NCBI GenBank assembly: GCA_016784265.1
Contig: JADHUZ010000080.1
Span: forward strand, 1 to 6,372
From: Fidelibacterota bacterium
GTDB taxonomy: Bacteria; Fidelibacterota; BS150m-G59
Direction of reading: 5' to 3'
Length of the DNA: 6,372 nucleotides
Shown: piece by piece, positions 1 to 5,619 of the stretch
Position numbering within the stretch: position 1 is the stretch's first letter
Layout: each line of letters begins with the position of its first letter
The notes under the pieces: model-generated
The model's input: the letters and a program-made list of their open reading frames with translations, nothing else
What the model was told of the DNA's origin: nothing
The model's database searches: none
Made by a program: the position numbers and the translations under genes

Positions 1-446
1 ATTATTGCCCAGTCCCAATGTTTTTTCTGAATGTGAAATTTCGCATTTGGAAAAACAGGCACAATTCTCCCATTTTCGATTTTCGTTGAACCGCCGATGT
101 GGTCAAAATGCAAATGCGTAACAATCACATCGGTTACTTCTTCGGGAGAAAAGCCTGCATTAGCAAGTGATTTGACAACATTGGATTTTTCGAAATCAAT
201 CTTGTAAATTTCCAGAAATTTGGGATTCCATTTCGTGCCGATTCCAGCATCGATCAAAATCACGCGCCCATCACCGACAATCAGCAAACTGCGCAACGCC
301 ATCTCGATGCGATTTTTTTCATCAGCAGGATTTGTGCGATTCCACAGCGTTTTTGGGACAACGCCAAACATCGCACCGCCATCCAGCGCAAATCGCTCAT
401 ATTCCATCGGTTGTATTTTGTAATTTCCTATTTTCAGTTGTTCCAA
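1..446 (-). CDS. YtnP-like MBL-fold metallo-hydrolase (N-terminal part)
   Basis: Metallo-beta-lactamase-fold hydrolase; 148 residues are visible and the C-terminus lies beyond the left edge. The zinc motif HLHFDH is at residues 111-116 (H111, H113, D115, H116), preceded by the usual beta-strand ending in LIDAGIG (64-70). The N-terminal segment LDGGAMFGVVPKTLW (21-35) is, from memory, characteristic of the YtnP subgroup, some of whose members act as N-acyl-homoserine lactonases; the substrate here cannot be read from sequence. I chose the TTG start at 446 because AAAGGA lies six bases upstream and because the resulting start, MEQLKIG, resembles the YtnP N-terminus; the first in-frame ATG (407) would cut 13 residues and has no comparable ribosome site. 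It is the last visible gene of the leftward cluster, 83 bases after the zinc-ribbon DUF2231 gene. Probably cytoplasmic, since no signal peptide is seen. Family call is firm; subgroup is probable. Confidence 0.88.
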   Translation of the reverse strand, partial: MEQLKIGNYKIQPMEYERFALDGGAMFGVVPKTLWNRTNPADEKNRIEMALRSLLIVGDGRVILIDAGIGTKWNPKFLEIYKIDFEKSNVVKSLANAGFSPEEVTDVIVTHLHFDHIGGSTKIENGRIVPVFPNAKFHIQKKHWDWAI

Positions 447-457
447 TTTATATCCTT
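447..457 (-). promoter_or_regulatory. Ribosome binding site for the TTG-started hydrolase
   Basis: On the minus strand AAAGGA is followed by the six-base spacer TATAAA and then TTG. This is the best Shine-Dalgarno match near the gene start and decides in favour of the TTG at 446 over the ATG at 407. Confidence 0.55.
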
Positions 458-466
458 TTTTAACAA

Positions 467-493
467 CAGATTTCACGGATTGCACAGATTATT
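467..493. repeat. Degenerate tandem repeat, three 9-base units
   Basis: On the plus strand three consecutive 9-mers align: CAGATTTCA (467-475), CGGATTGCA (476-484) and CAGATTATT (485-493). It sits just upstream of the MBL hydrolase ribosome site, in the 83-base gap after the zinc-ribbon DUF2231 gene. On the minus strand it reads like the AATCTGTG/AATCCGTG-type intergenic repeats I recall from several Gram-negative phyla. It might be a decayed copy of such a dispersed family; only three imperfect units are present. Confidence 0.45.
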
Positions 494-498
494 CATTT

Positions 499-515
499 GC
501 CACTCAACACTCGCC
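499..515. repeat. Short period-7 direct repeat (CACTC units)
   Basis: CACTC occurs at 501-505 and again at 508-512 with AA between them, flanked by GCC on both sides (499-501 and 513-515 read GCC and GCC-like). On the minus strand it reads GAGTG TT GAGTG. It lies 6 bases from the period-9 tract in the same intergenic gap, suggesting that this gap collects low-complexity repeat sequence. Confidence 0.3.
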
Positions 516-529
516 ATTTAACAATCCAA

Positions 530-1132
530 TCATTTTCCAAAAACTAGAAATCCGCCGAGATGTCCAATTTTTGCAATCACACCGAGTGCGAAAATTTGCG
601 TTAGAAATGACCACCCGAAAAGTTCAATCCAAAACAGAAAAATTGCAAAACTTAGTAAGATAAACAACACAATGGACCAACGAATTTTTCTTGTGATAAT
701 TTCGTAATTTCGACCACGATATTTTCGTTTCCAATCCACAAATCCAGTCGCAAAGGTCAAAATTCCACCAATTAAGACAATGGATAAAAATAGAAAGCAC
801 ATTGGAAGAAGCAAATCCAAATTTCCTAATAATTCACCGCTTGCGCGTGCAAAAAACAGCCAAATTTGCGCCAGCATTGCCACGGGCAAAAGTCCGATGG
901 AAAAATGTGTTGCAATCGTGTGTAAACGAAATAACGGTTGTGGACGCTTAGTTTCGACATTGTGAACGACAGGAATTTTCTGCCCTTCCGATTCGATAAT
1001 TTCAATCACTGCTCCGCAAACAGGACAAACAACCAAGCCGTTGATATTCACATCATTTGCGGATAGTTCGAGATGACAAATGGGACAAATCACCAAATTT
1101 TTCCGTTTTCTAAATTTTCCTTTGAGTTTCAT
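530..1132 (-). CDS. DUF2231-type membrane protein with N-terminal zinc ribbon
   Basis: A 200-residue protein with two parts. Residues 1-45 hold a basic start (KLKGKFRKRK) and a four-cysteine zinc-ribbon or rubredoxin-like knuckle pair, CPICH (16-20) and CPVCG (36-40). Residues 68-200 form a four-helix membrane domain with helices near 72-94, 104-131, 150-170 and 173-190. Conserved-looking histidines are H71 and H76 at the start of helix 1 (RLHTIATHF) and H191 in the closing GHLGGFLVFG, which together fit the DUF2231 family. Function is unknown; the histidines and cysteines suggest metal or heme binding and a redox role, but this is inference. The ATG directly follows the TAG of the acyl-CoA dehydrogenase with no spacer, so translation is probably coupled. 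It resembles the membrane domain of the protein at 2800-2312. Family call is good; the role is open. Confidence 0.85.
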   Translation of the reverse strand: MKLKGKFRKRKNLVICPICHLELSANDVNINGLVVCPVCGAVIEIIESEGQKIPVVHNVETKRPQPLFRLHTIATHFSIGLLPVAMLAQIWLFFARASGELLGNLDLLLPMCFLFLSIVLIGGILTFATGFVDWKRKYRGRNYEIITRKIRWSIVLFILLSFAIFLFWIELFGWSFLTQIFALGVIAKIGHLGGFLVFGK

Positions 1133-2266
1133 CTATCTCTCACGCAAAAGATTTGCAACAATAATTGTGCGTTGGATTTCACTTGTGCCTTCATAGATTT
1201 GGAAAATCTTCGCATCGCGCATCAGTTTTTCCATCGGTACATCCATCGAATAACCATAGCCACCCAACACTTGCACAGCTTCGACGGCTGTTTTCATTCC
1301 CGTATCCGCCGCAAATGCTTTCGCCATCGCAGATTCTTTTGTGCTGGGCAAACCGTTATCATAAAGCCACGCTGCACGCCAAGTCAAAAGTCGTGCCGCA
1401 TCCAAATTGATTGCCATATCCGCCAATTTGAAACTCACACCTTGATAACTGATAATGCGTTTGTTGAAACAAGTCCGTTTTTTCGCATACAACCGAGCGT
1501 GCGATAGACAAGCACGCGCCACTCCGACAGCCGCCGCGGCAACAAGTGGTCGAGAATAATCGAAAGTTTTCATCGCAATTTTGAATCCATCGCCTTCTTC
1601 GCCGAGCCGATTTTCTACTGGCACTTTCACATCTTGAAATTCCACGCGAACCGTGTTGGAAGCGTGCTGACCCAAATTTTCCTCTTTTGGACCGCGCACA
1701 ATTCCCGCTGAATCGGCATCTACGATAAATCCAGTTGCGCCATTTTCGGTCTTCGCCAAAACAAAATACCAACTCGCCACACCACCGCCAGTAATCCACC
1801 ATTTCAAACCATTGATAGCATAAGTATTGTCATCAATTTTTGTCGCTGTTGTCGAAATTCGCGAAACATCGCTCCCTGCATCTGGCTCAGTTACAGCATA
1901 CGAAGCGAACATTGGCTTTTCGGTCATCGGTTGCAAAAATCGTTTCTTCTGGTCATCGTTACCGCCGATAATCACAGGACCTTGTGCCAGTGCATTCGCA
2001 TCGAGCGCAATCCCAATTCCAGAGCATGCTGCGGAAATTTCCTCCGCGATGATACAAGCCGAAAGACTCCCGCGTTCTGGTCCTCCAAATTCTTTTTCCA
2101 CATGCGAATTGAGGAAACCTTCTTTCCACGCAATTTTTGCTATTTCATAGGGAAATTTCCCCGTTCTATCGTGCTCTGCCGCCGCGGGTGCAACGACATC
2201 TTGTGCGAATTCTCGCACGCGTTTTTGCAGTGCTAGCTGATCTTCTGTCAAACTAAAATCTATCAT
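1133..2266 (-). CDS. Acyl-CoA dehydrogenase, medium-chain type
   Basis: Flavoenzyme that introduces the alpha-beta double bond into an acyl-CoA and passes electrons to ETF in the cytoplasm; first step of beta-oxidation or a related branch. The 377 residues are full length. Signature 1 is YAVTEPDAGSD (123-133), the FAD/substrate segment GLKWWITGG is at 153-161, and signature 2 spans about 332-351 (VQVLGGYGYS then MEKLMRD). IYEGTSEIQR (357-366) places the catalytic glutamate at E359, the position used by short- and medium-chain enzymes. Middle segments such as TGFIVDADSAGI (178-189) and FDYSRPLVAAAAVG (235-248) resemble mammalian MCAD closely. The ATG at 2266 has AGAGGA (2271-2276 complement) five bases upstream. 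It lies between two DUF2231-like membrane genes. Chain-length preference is inferred; a branched- or short-chain substrate is possible. Confidence 0.95.
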   Translation of the reverse strand: MIDFSLTEDQLALQKRVREFAQDVVAPAAAEHDRTGKFPYEIAKIAWKEGFLNSHVEKEFGGPERGSLSACIIAEEISAACSGIGIALDANALAQGPVIIGGNDDQKKRFLQPMTEKPMFASYAVTEPDAGSDVSRISTTATKIDDNTYAINGLKWWITGGGVASWYFVLAKTENGATGFIVDADSAGIVRGPKEENLGQHASNTVRVEFQDVKVPVENRLGEEGDGFKIAMKTFDYSRPLVAAAAVGVARACLSHARLYAKKRTCFNKRIISYQGVSFKLADMAINLDAARLLTWRAAWLYDNGLPSTKESAMAKAFAADTGMKTAVEAVQVLGGYGYSMDVPMEKLMRDAKIFQIYEGTSEIQRTIIVANLLRER

Positions 2267-2311
2267 TTTTTCCTCTTTTATTTGTAATTGATGACTTCAT
2301 TCTATCGTCTA

Positions 2312-2800
2312 TCAAAGTATTTGCTTTCCTGTGTCTTTTATTTTTTCCATTGTTGGTACAAGAATATCAAATTCTGCTGTGTTTTCGATATCTTTGCGAT
2401 ACGAAAGTCTGCCGCAAACTCTGCCCTGAGTCGAAGTAATTCCCAAAATCATTGTGTAAATCACCAAAAACGGCTGAATTATAATAATGGAAATCGTCTC
2501 AATCATTGGATTGCTGACATCAAAAATTGTAAATCCCAAACTGGCCAGCAAAAATAGCGACATTCCCATTTTCTTTTTGAATGACGGAAACCAAGTTGCG
2601 TGTTTGTGTCCACGTTCAATCACGCCAGTAATTACACTCGGAATGATACTCAAAAACGAAATCCAAAGCAAAAACAATAGCATCATTTCCCACATTAGAT
2701 TTCTGCTGTTCATTTCGATGATTTTCGCCACGGCCGCCAGCGGAACAGTTGCGCATGGCACATGAACCAACATCGAATGTAAATGTAATTTATTTTTCAT
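2312..2800 (-). CDS. DUF2231-like four-helix membrane protein
   Basis: A 162-residue membrane protein with hydrophobic spans near 10-28, 38-60, 79-95 and 103-122. The start LHLHSMLVHVPCATVPLAAVA carries H6, H8 and H13; the H8-x4-H13 spacing matches H71-x4-H76 of the zinc-ribbon protein at 1132-530. The second span ends in VITGVIERGHKH, parallel to FATGFVDWKRKY in that protein. These similarities support a shared DUF2231 fold. The C-terminus departs from the family pattern: where GHLGG would be expected it has TQGRVCGRLSYR (124-135), followed by about 27 polar residues. The ATG has an excellent ribosome site, AAGGAG, four bases upstream. It is followed after 45 bases by the acyl-CoA dehydrogenase gene. 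Function is unknown; family membership is by eye and less sure than for its neighbour. Confidence 0.78.
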   Translation of the reverse strand: MKNKLHLHSMLVHVPCATVPLAAVAKIIEMNSRNLMWEMMLLFLLWISFLSIIPSVITGVIERGHKHATWFPSFKKKMGMSLFLLASLGFTIFDVSNPMIETISIIIIQPFLVIYTMILGITSTQGRVCGRLSYRKDIENTAEFDILVPTMEKIKDTGKQIL

Positions 2801-2804
2801 TTTT

Positions 2805-2810
2805 CTCCTT
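2805..2810 (-). promoter_or_regulatory. Strong ribosome binding site of the DUF2231-like gene
   Basis: The minus strand reads AAGGAG, four bases before the ATG at 2800. It lies just after the stop codon of the possible 18-codon ORF (2872-2816), so ribosomes ending that ORF would finish within reach of this site. Confidence 0.6.
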
Positions 2811-2815
2811 TTGCT

Positions 2816-2872
2816 TCAATCCTCACGCAAAGACACCATTTTTGCCTTGTCAACTTGTGCCTTTTTCATCAT
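2816..2872 (-). CDS. Possible 18-residue ORF coupled to mutL stop
   Basis: On the minus strand the mutL stop and an ATG share a base (TGATG), opening an ORF of 18 codons ending in TGA at 2818-2816, six bases before the AAGGAG site of the DUF2231-like gene. The peptide MMKKAQVDKAKMVSLRED is charged and has no membrane segment. It may act as a coupling or leader ORF between mutL and the next gene, or be chance reading of intergenic sequence; the stretch TGTCTTTGCGTGA inside it resembles a widespread intergenic repeat motif I recall. No homolog is recognised. Low confidence as a real protein. Confidence 0.22.
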   Translation of the reverse strand: MMKKAQVDKAKMVSLRED

Positions 2873-4671
2873 CAAGTTCTTTCAAACCGTTTATCAATTT
2901 CATCCAGCGAATAGTTGACAACAATTGGTCGTCCATGCGGGCAAAAATAAGGTTCTTCCGTCGCAAAAAGTTGATCAACGAGTGCTTGGAGTTCTTCTTT
3001 TGTGAGTGGATCGCCGGCTTTTACCGCACCTTTGCAAGCATACGCCGCCGCAACTTTTTCCTGCACGGGATCATTTTGCATCGCATATTCCTTTGTGTAA
3101 TCAATAATTTGCTTGATAATTTTTCCCTCTTCGCCACTCCGCATTTCGCCCGGAACGCCCTCCAACACAACGCTCCGTCCGCCGAAATTTCGCATTTGAA
3201 AACCAATTTTTTTCATAAACGGCAAAACATCCAAAAGAATGCTATAATCTTCGGGAGAAAATTCGATTACCACAGGAAAAAGCAATTGCTGCGCCGGCAC
3301 TTCCGTTTCGCTGAACGATTGCATGGCTTTTTCGTACAAAACTCGCTCATGAGCAACATGTTGATCAATAATCACGATGCCATTGCGAATTTCCGCACAG
3401 ATGTATTTATTGTGAATTTGCCAAATATTCCCGCACTCAAATGGCGCGTCAGATTGCGCTTCCAGAAAATATTCAGGAAAGTTCTGCGCTTTTTGAAGAT
3501 AATCGGTTTCCTTCTGTGATTGATAATTGGAATCAAACATGAGCCGTTGCGTTTCTTCCGGCAATCGCGGATTTTTCCCGCTGCGATGCGACGAAATGGT
3601 AAATTGAGCATTTTTCGGAGAATCTTGTAGCGCCACCGGCGGGCTGAAAGATGGTGCCGTTTGGATGATATCTCTCAACGCCTCAGCGACAAACATTTTA
3701 ATAAAATTATACACGCGCCATTCATCTGCAAATTTCACCTCGATTTTCGTTGGGTGAACATTTACATCCACCTCTGCCGGATCAATTTGCAAATTCAAAA
3801 CAAAAAATGGATATTCGCTCCGTTTCACAAGTCCGCGAAACACCGAAAAAACAGCACTGTTCATCAATCGATTCTGAATGTATCGTCCATTCAGAAAAAG
3901 ATATTGCTCCCCTTTCGATTTCCGAACAAGATTCAAATTGCCGACATATCCATCCAAACTCATCGCCTGATACTTGTTATTCACTTCTTGCAAATACTGC
4001 GAATAATTTTTCTGAAAAATCGCTCCAATTCGTGCTTTTAGATCACCTGAAGGAAGGTCCAAAATCGTTTTTTTATCGTTGGAATATTTTAACCGAAGTT
4101 CGGGATTAGAAAGTGCCACCCGGACGACTTGCTCAGTGATGTGCCGCGTTTCTGTCGGTTTTCCTTTCAGGAATTTCCTGCGCGCAGGCGTATTGAAAAA
4201 TAAATTTTTCACCGCAATATCTGTTCCGGATTTTCCACCAAACGCCTCTACCGTTTCTAATTTCCCTCCAGACCAAATTCTCCGTTCCCCTTGATTTTCT
4301 TGAGCGGGAATGGATGCAATTTCCAACTGAGAAACAGCGGCGATACTTGCTAATGCTTCTCCGCGAAATCCATACGAATTCAAGCGTTCCAAATCTTTCA
4401 ATTCTCGGATTTTGCTCGTTGCATGCCGTTGCGTCGCCAGCGATAACGCTTCCGATGACATCCCAATTCCATTATCCACAATCCGAATCAAATCTTTTCC
4501 TGCATTTTTGATAACCACTTCGATACGATTCGCGCCTGCATCAATCGAATTTTCCAGCAATTCTTTGACAACCGAAGCCGGACGTTGAATAACCTCTCCC
4601 GCGGCAATTTGATCCACAAGTACATCCGGCAAAATGATGATTGGATTTTTCGCAGTTGAATTAGACATCAT
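2872..4671 (-). CDS. mutL: DNA mismatch repair protein MutL, endonuclease type
   Basis: Matchmaker ATPase and nicking endonuclease of mismatch repair, acting with MutS and the sliding clamp. The 599 residues are family length. The N-terminal GHKL ATPase (about 10-340) shows IAAGEVIQRPASVVKELLEN with catalytic E37, DNGIGM (66-71), GFRGEAL (101-107) and NVHPTKIEVKF (304-314). A polar linker covers about 340-410. The C-terminal domain has the endonuclease metal motif DQHVAHE followed by E447 (436-447), where the usual DQHA alanine is valine, ACKGAVKAG (545-553) and CPHGRP (577-582). QQLLFP (461-466) fits the clamp-binding motif. These features indicate a strand-nicking MutL and a lineage without MutH-type methyl-directed repair (family knowledge plus inference). 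Two adjacent ATGs exist; the one at 4671 has AGGG seven bases upstream. The start overlaps the upstream 49-codon ORF by 11 bases. No mutS is in the window. Confidence 0.98.
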   Translation of the reverse strand: MMSNSTAKNPIIILPDVLVDQIAAGEVIQRPASVVKELLENSIDAGANRIEVVIKNAGKDLIRIVDNGIGMSSEALSLATQRHATSKIRELKDLERLNSYGFRGEALASIAAVSQLEIASIPAQENQGERRIWSGGKLETVEAFGGKSGTDIAVKNLFFNTPARRKFLKGKPTETRHITEQVVRVALSNPELRLKYSNDKKTILDLPSGDLKARIGAIFQKNYSQYLQEVNNKYQAMSLDGYVGNLNLVRKSKGEQYLFLNGRYIQNRLMNSAVFSVFRGLVKRSEYPFFVLNLQIDPAEVDVNVHPTKIEVKFADEWRVYNFIKMFVAEALRDIIQTAPSFSPPVALQDSPKNAQFTISSHRSGKNPRLPEETQRLMFDSNYQSQKETDYLQKAQNFPEYFLEAQSDAPFECGNIWQIHNKYICAEIRNGIVIIDQHVAHERVLYEKAMQSFSETEVPAQQLLFPVVIEFSPEDYSILLDVLPFMKKIGFQMRNFGGRSVVLEGVPGEMRSGEEGKIIKQIIDYTKEYAMQNDPVQEKVAAAYACKGAVKAGDPLTKEELQALVDQLFATEEPYFCPHGRPIVVNYSLDEIDKRFERT

Positions 4672-4810
4672 ACATTTTCCCTAATAAAAAGATCCAAAGC
4701 CAGAGTATAAAAGCAAATACAAAAATTACCCTCAATAATTTCCCAAAAGAAGGTTCTTTCGTAAATCGACCCCGAAATCTTTTTTTGAAATCGAATTGTT
4801 TAGAGTCCAT
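4661..4810 (-). CDS. 49-residue single-span membrane protein (unrecognised)
   Basis: A short ORF that a 60-codon cut-off would miss. ATG at 4810, 49 codons, TAA at 4663-4661. It begins MDSKQFDFKKRFRGRFTKE, strongly basic over residues 4-27, then one hydrophobic, tryptophan-containing helix (about 28-43, VIFVFAFILWLWIFLL) and a short tail GKMYDV. The charge pattern predicts an N-in single-span inner-membrane protein. Its start overlaps the end of the M50 peptidase gene by 11 bases, and its end overlaps the mutL start by 11 bases, each in a different frame; it exactly fills what would otherwise be a 128-base gap. The ribosome site is weak (ACCGGGC before ATG), as expected if translation is coupled to the upstream gene. 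No family recognised and no function proposed; a partner of the M50 protease is a speculation from position. Confidence 0.7.
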   Translation of the reverse strand: MDSKQFDFKKRFRGRFTKEPSFGKLLRVIFVFAFILWLWIFLLGKMYDV

Positions 4811-5498
4811 GCCCGGTAAAAATCCAATGAAAAAAGTTAATGAACGGTTTCATGATAAGCCACAAAATGGAATACTCACCCACCCTGCCCAAAACAATAA
4901 CAGCCAGCAAAATAAACGGTCCATAACGATTTAAATTGTAAACTAATTCCGGATTTTTCCGCTCCAAAACAACTGACAAAACCCTCGAGCCATCTAACGG
5001 CGGCACGGGAATCATATTGAAAACAGCCAATGCGATGTTAATCCAAACGAAAAATTGCAGAAAAGTGAATAGCGTCTGAAACGTAACATAGAGATGAAAT
5101 CCAATCATGATTCTCATTCCTAAACCACCGAAAAATGCCAAGATCAAATTGGAAATCGGTCCGGCAAGTGAAACTTTGATGATGTCTCGTCTTGGATTTC
5201 TCATCAGCAAAGGATTGACTGGAACTGGTTTCGCCCATCCAAAACCGACAAACAAAATCATCAACGAGCCAACCAAGTCCAAATGTGCGATTGGATTCAT
5301 CGTCAGCCTTCCCTGCAACGCGGCTGTTTCATCTCCACACCGAAACGCCACATAAGCATGCGCAAATTCGTGGAAAGACAATGCAAGCATCAAAGCGGGT
5401 ATCAATAAGACTAAAACTTCAAAAGGTAACGAAAATAACATGCTGTAAATTACGGACATTTCATAATGATTTGAAACGGTTAGGTTCAGATACTGCAA
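4800..5498 (-). CDS. Site-2-protease-like M50 family membrane metallopeptidase
   Basis: Polytopic intramembrane zinc protease of the M50 (site-2 protease) family. The catalytic HExxH is HEFAH (43-47) in the first core helix, followed by NPIAHLDLVG (68-77, with H72 and D74), AGPISN (112-117) and the third zinc ligand region NMIPVPPLDG (161-170, D169). Further hydrophobic spans lie near 76-90, 110-133, 139-163 and 193-220. There is no PDZ domain and the protein is compact (232 residues), unlike RseP, so it belongs to the short M50B-type group of unknown substrate. The TTG start at 5498 has GGA five bases upstream; the ATG at 5459 (residue 14) or the next at residue 20 are alternatives without a clear ribosome site. 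It is the first gene of the leftward cluster, divergent from pntA, and overlaps the 49-codon ORF by 11 bases. Confidence 0.92.
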   Translation of the reverse strand: MQYLNLTVSNHYEMSVIYSMLFSLPFEVLVLLIPALMLALSFHEFAHAYVAFRCGDETAALQGRLTMNPIAHLDLVGSLMILFVGFGWAKPVPVNPLLMRNPRRDIIKVSLAGPISNLILAFFGGLGMRIMIGFHLYVTFQTLFTFLQFFVWINIALAVFNMIPVPPLDGSRVLSVVLERKNPELVYNLNRYGPFILLAVIVLGRVGEYSILWLIMKPFINFFHWIFTGHGL

Positions 5499-5504
5499 AT
5501 TAAT

Positions 5505-5522
5505 CCAATTTTACCCAATTTT
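5505..5522. repeat. Period-10 direct repeat CCAATTTT in divergent spacer
   Basis: CCAATTTT occurs at 5505-5512 and 5515-5522, a repeat period of about one helical turn, just upstream of the M50 start. It could be a protein-binding site or chance in AT-rich sequence. Confidence 0.3.
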
Positions 5523-5526
5523 GTGT

Positions 5527-5558
5527 TTCGTTATTACTAAAAAATATCAATAAATTTG
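5527..5558 (+). promoter_or_regulatory. Candidate Bacteroidota-type promoter for pntA
   Basis: TAAATTTG at 5551-5558 matches the TAnnTTTG -7 element exactly, with TTCG at 5527-5530 placed 20 bases upstream near where the TTG of the -33 element would be. The predicted leader to the GTG is about 55-60 bases. One exact 6-of-6 fixed-base match in AT-rich DNA is modest evidence, and the phylum is not proven. Confidence 0.22.
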
Positions 5559-5605
5559 GCGTCTTAGCAAACAGTTATTTTTTTCTATTGAACAATCAAA
5601 TAAAA

Positions 5606-5612
5606 AGAGGAG
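5606..5612 (+). promoter_or_regulatory. Ribosome binding site of pntA
   Basis: AGAGGAG lies seven bases before GTG at 5620. This strong match fixes the GTG start, as no in-frame ATG lies nearby. Confidence 0.7.
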
Positions 5613-5619
5613 TAAACTC

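Larger units (their letters stand above)
5499..5619. other. Divergent intergenic region between M50 gene and pntA
   Basis: This 121-base AT-rich spacer must carry the promoter for pntA and probably that of the leftward cluster. I see the period-10 CCAATTTT repeat on the M50 side, a candidate Bacteroidota-type promoter for pntA, and the pntA ribosome site. No convincing TTGACA/TATAAT pair, hairpin terminator or riboswitch was seen. The best sigma-70-like pair, TTGTGT (5521-5526) with TATCAA (5545-5550), is weak. Confidence 0.6.

Noticed and set aside
473..517. 14-codon minus-strand ORF (starts MASVEWQ) in the gap before the MBL hydrolase
   Set aside because: It is built largely from the two short repeat tracts, has no clear ribosome site, and shows no protein-like feature.
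1073..1507. 144-codon plus-strand frame opposite the acyl-CoA dehydrogenase
   Set aside because: Covers the reverse complement of the conserved dehydrogenase C-terminus and has no domain-like pattern.
2288..2315. Imperfect inverted repeat TTGATGAC / GTCTATCAA around the stop of the DUF2231-like gene
   Set aside because: The stem has a bulge, an 11-base loop and low GC, and no T-run follows on the minus strand, so it is not a credible terminator.
2848..2853. Perfect TTGACA on the minus strand upstream of the DUF2231-like gene
   Set aside because: No TATAAT-like hexamer lies 16-18 bases downstream (the sequence there is GC-containing TTGCGT), so it is not supported as a promoter.
2749..3519. 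256-codon plus-strand frame opposite mutL
   Set aside because: Antisense to well-conserved MutL motifs, with low-complexity F/N/R/H-rich composition typical of a shadow frame.
4672..4799. Reading the stretch between the M50 gene and mutL as a plain 128-base intergenic spacer
   Set aside because: It is spanned completely by the 49-codon overlapping frame, which explains it better.
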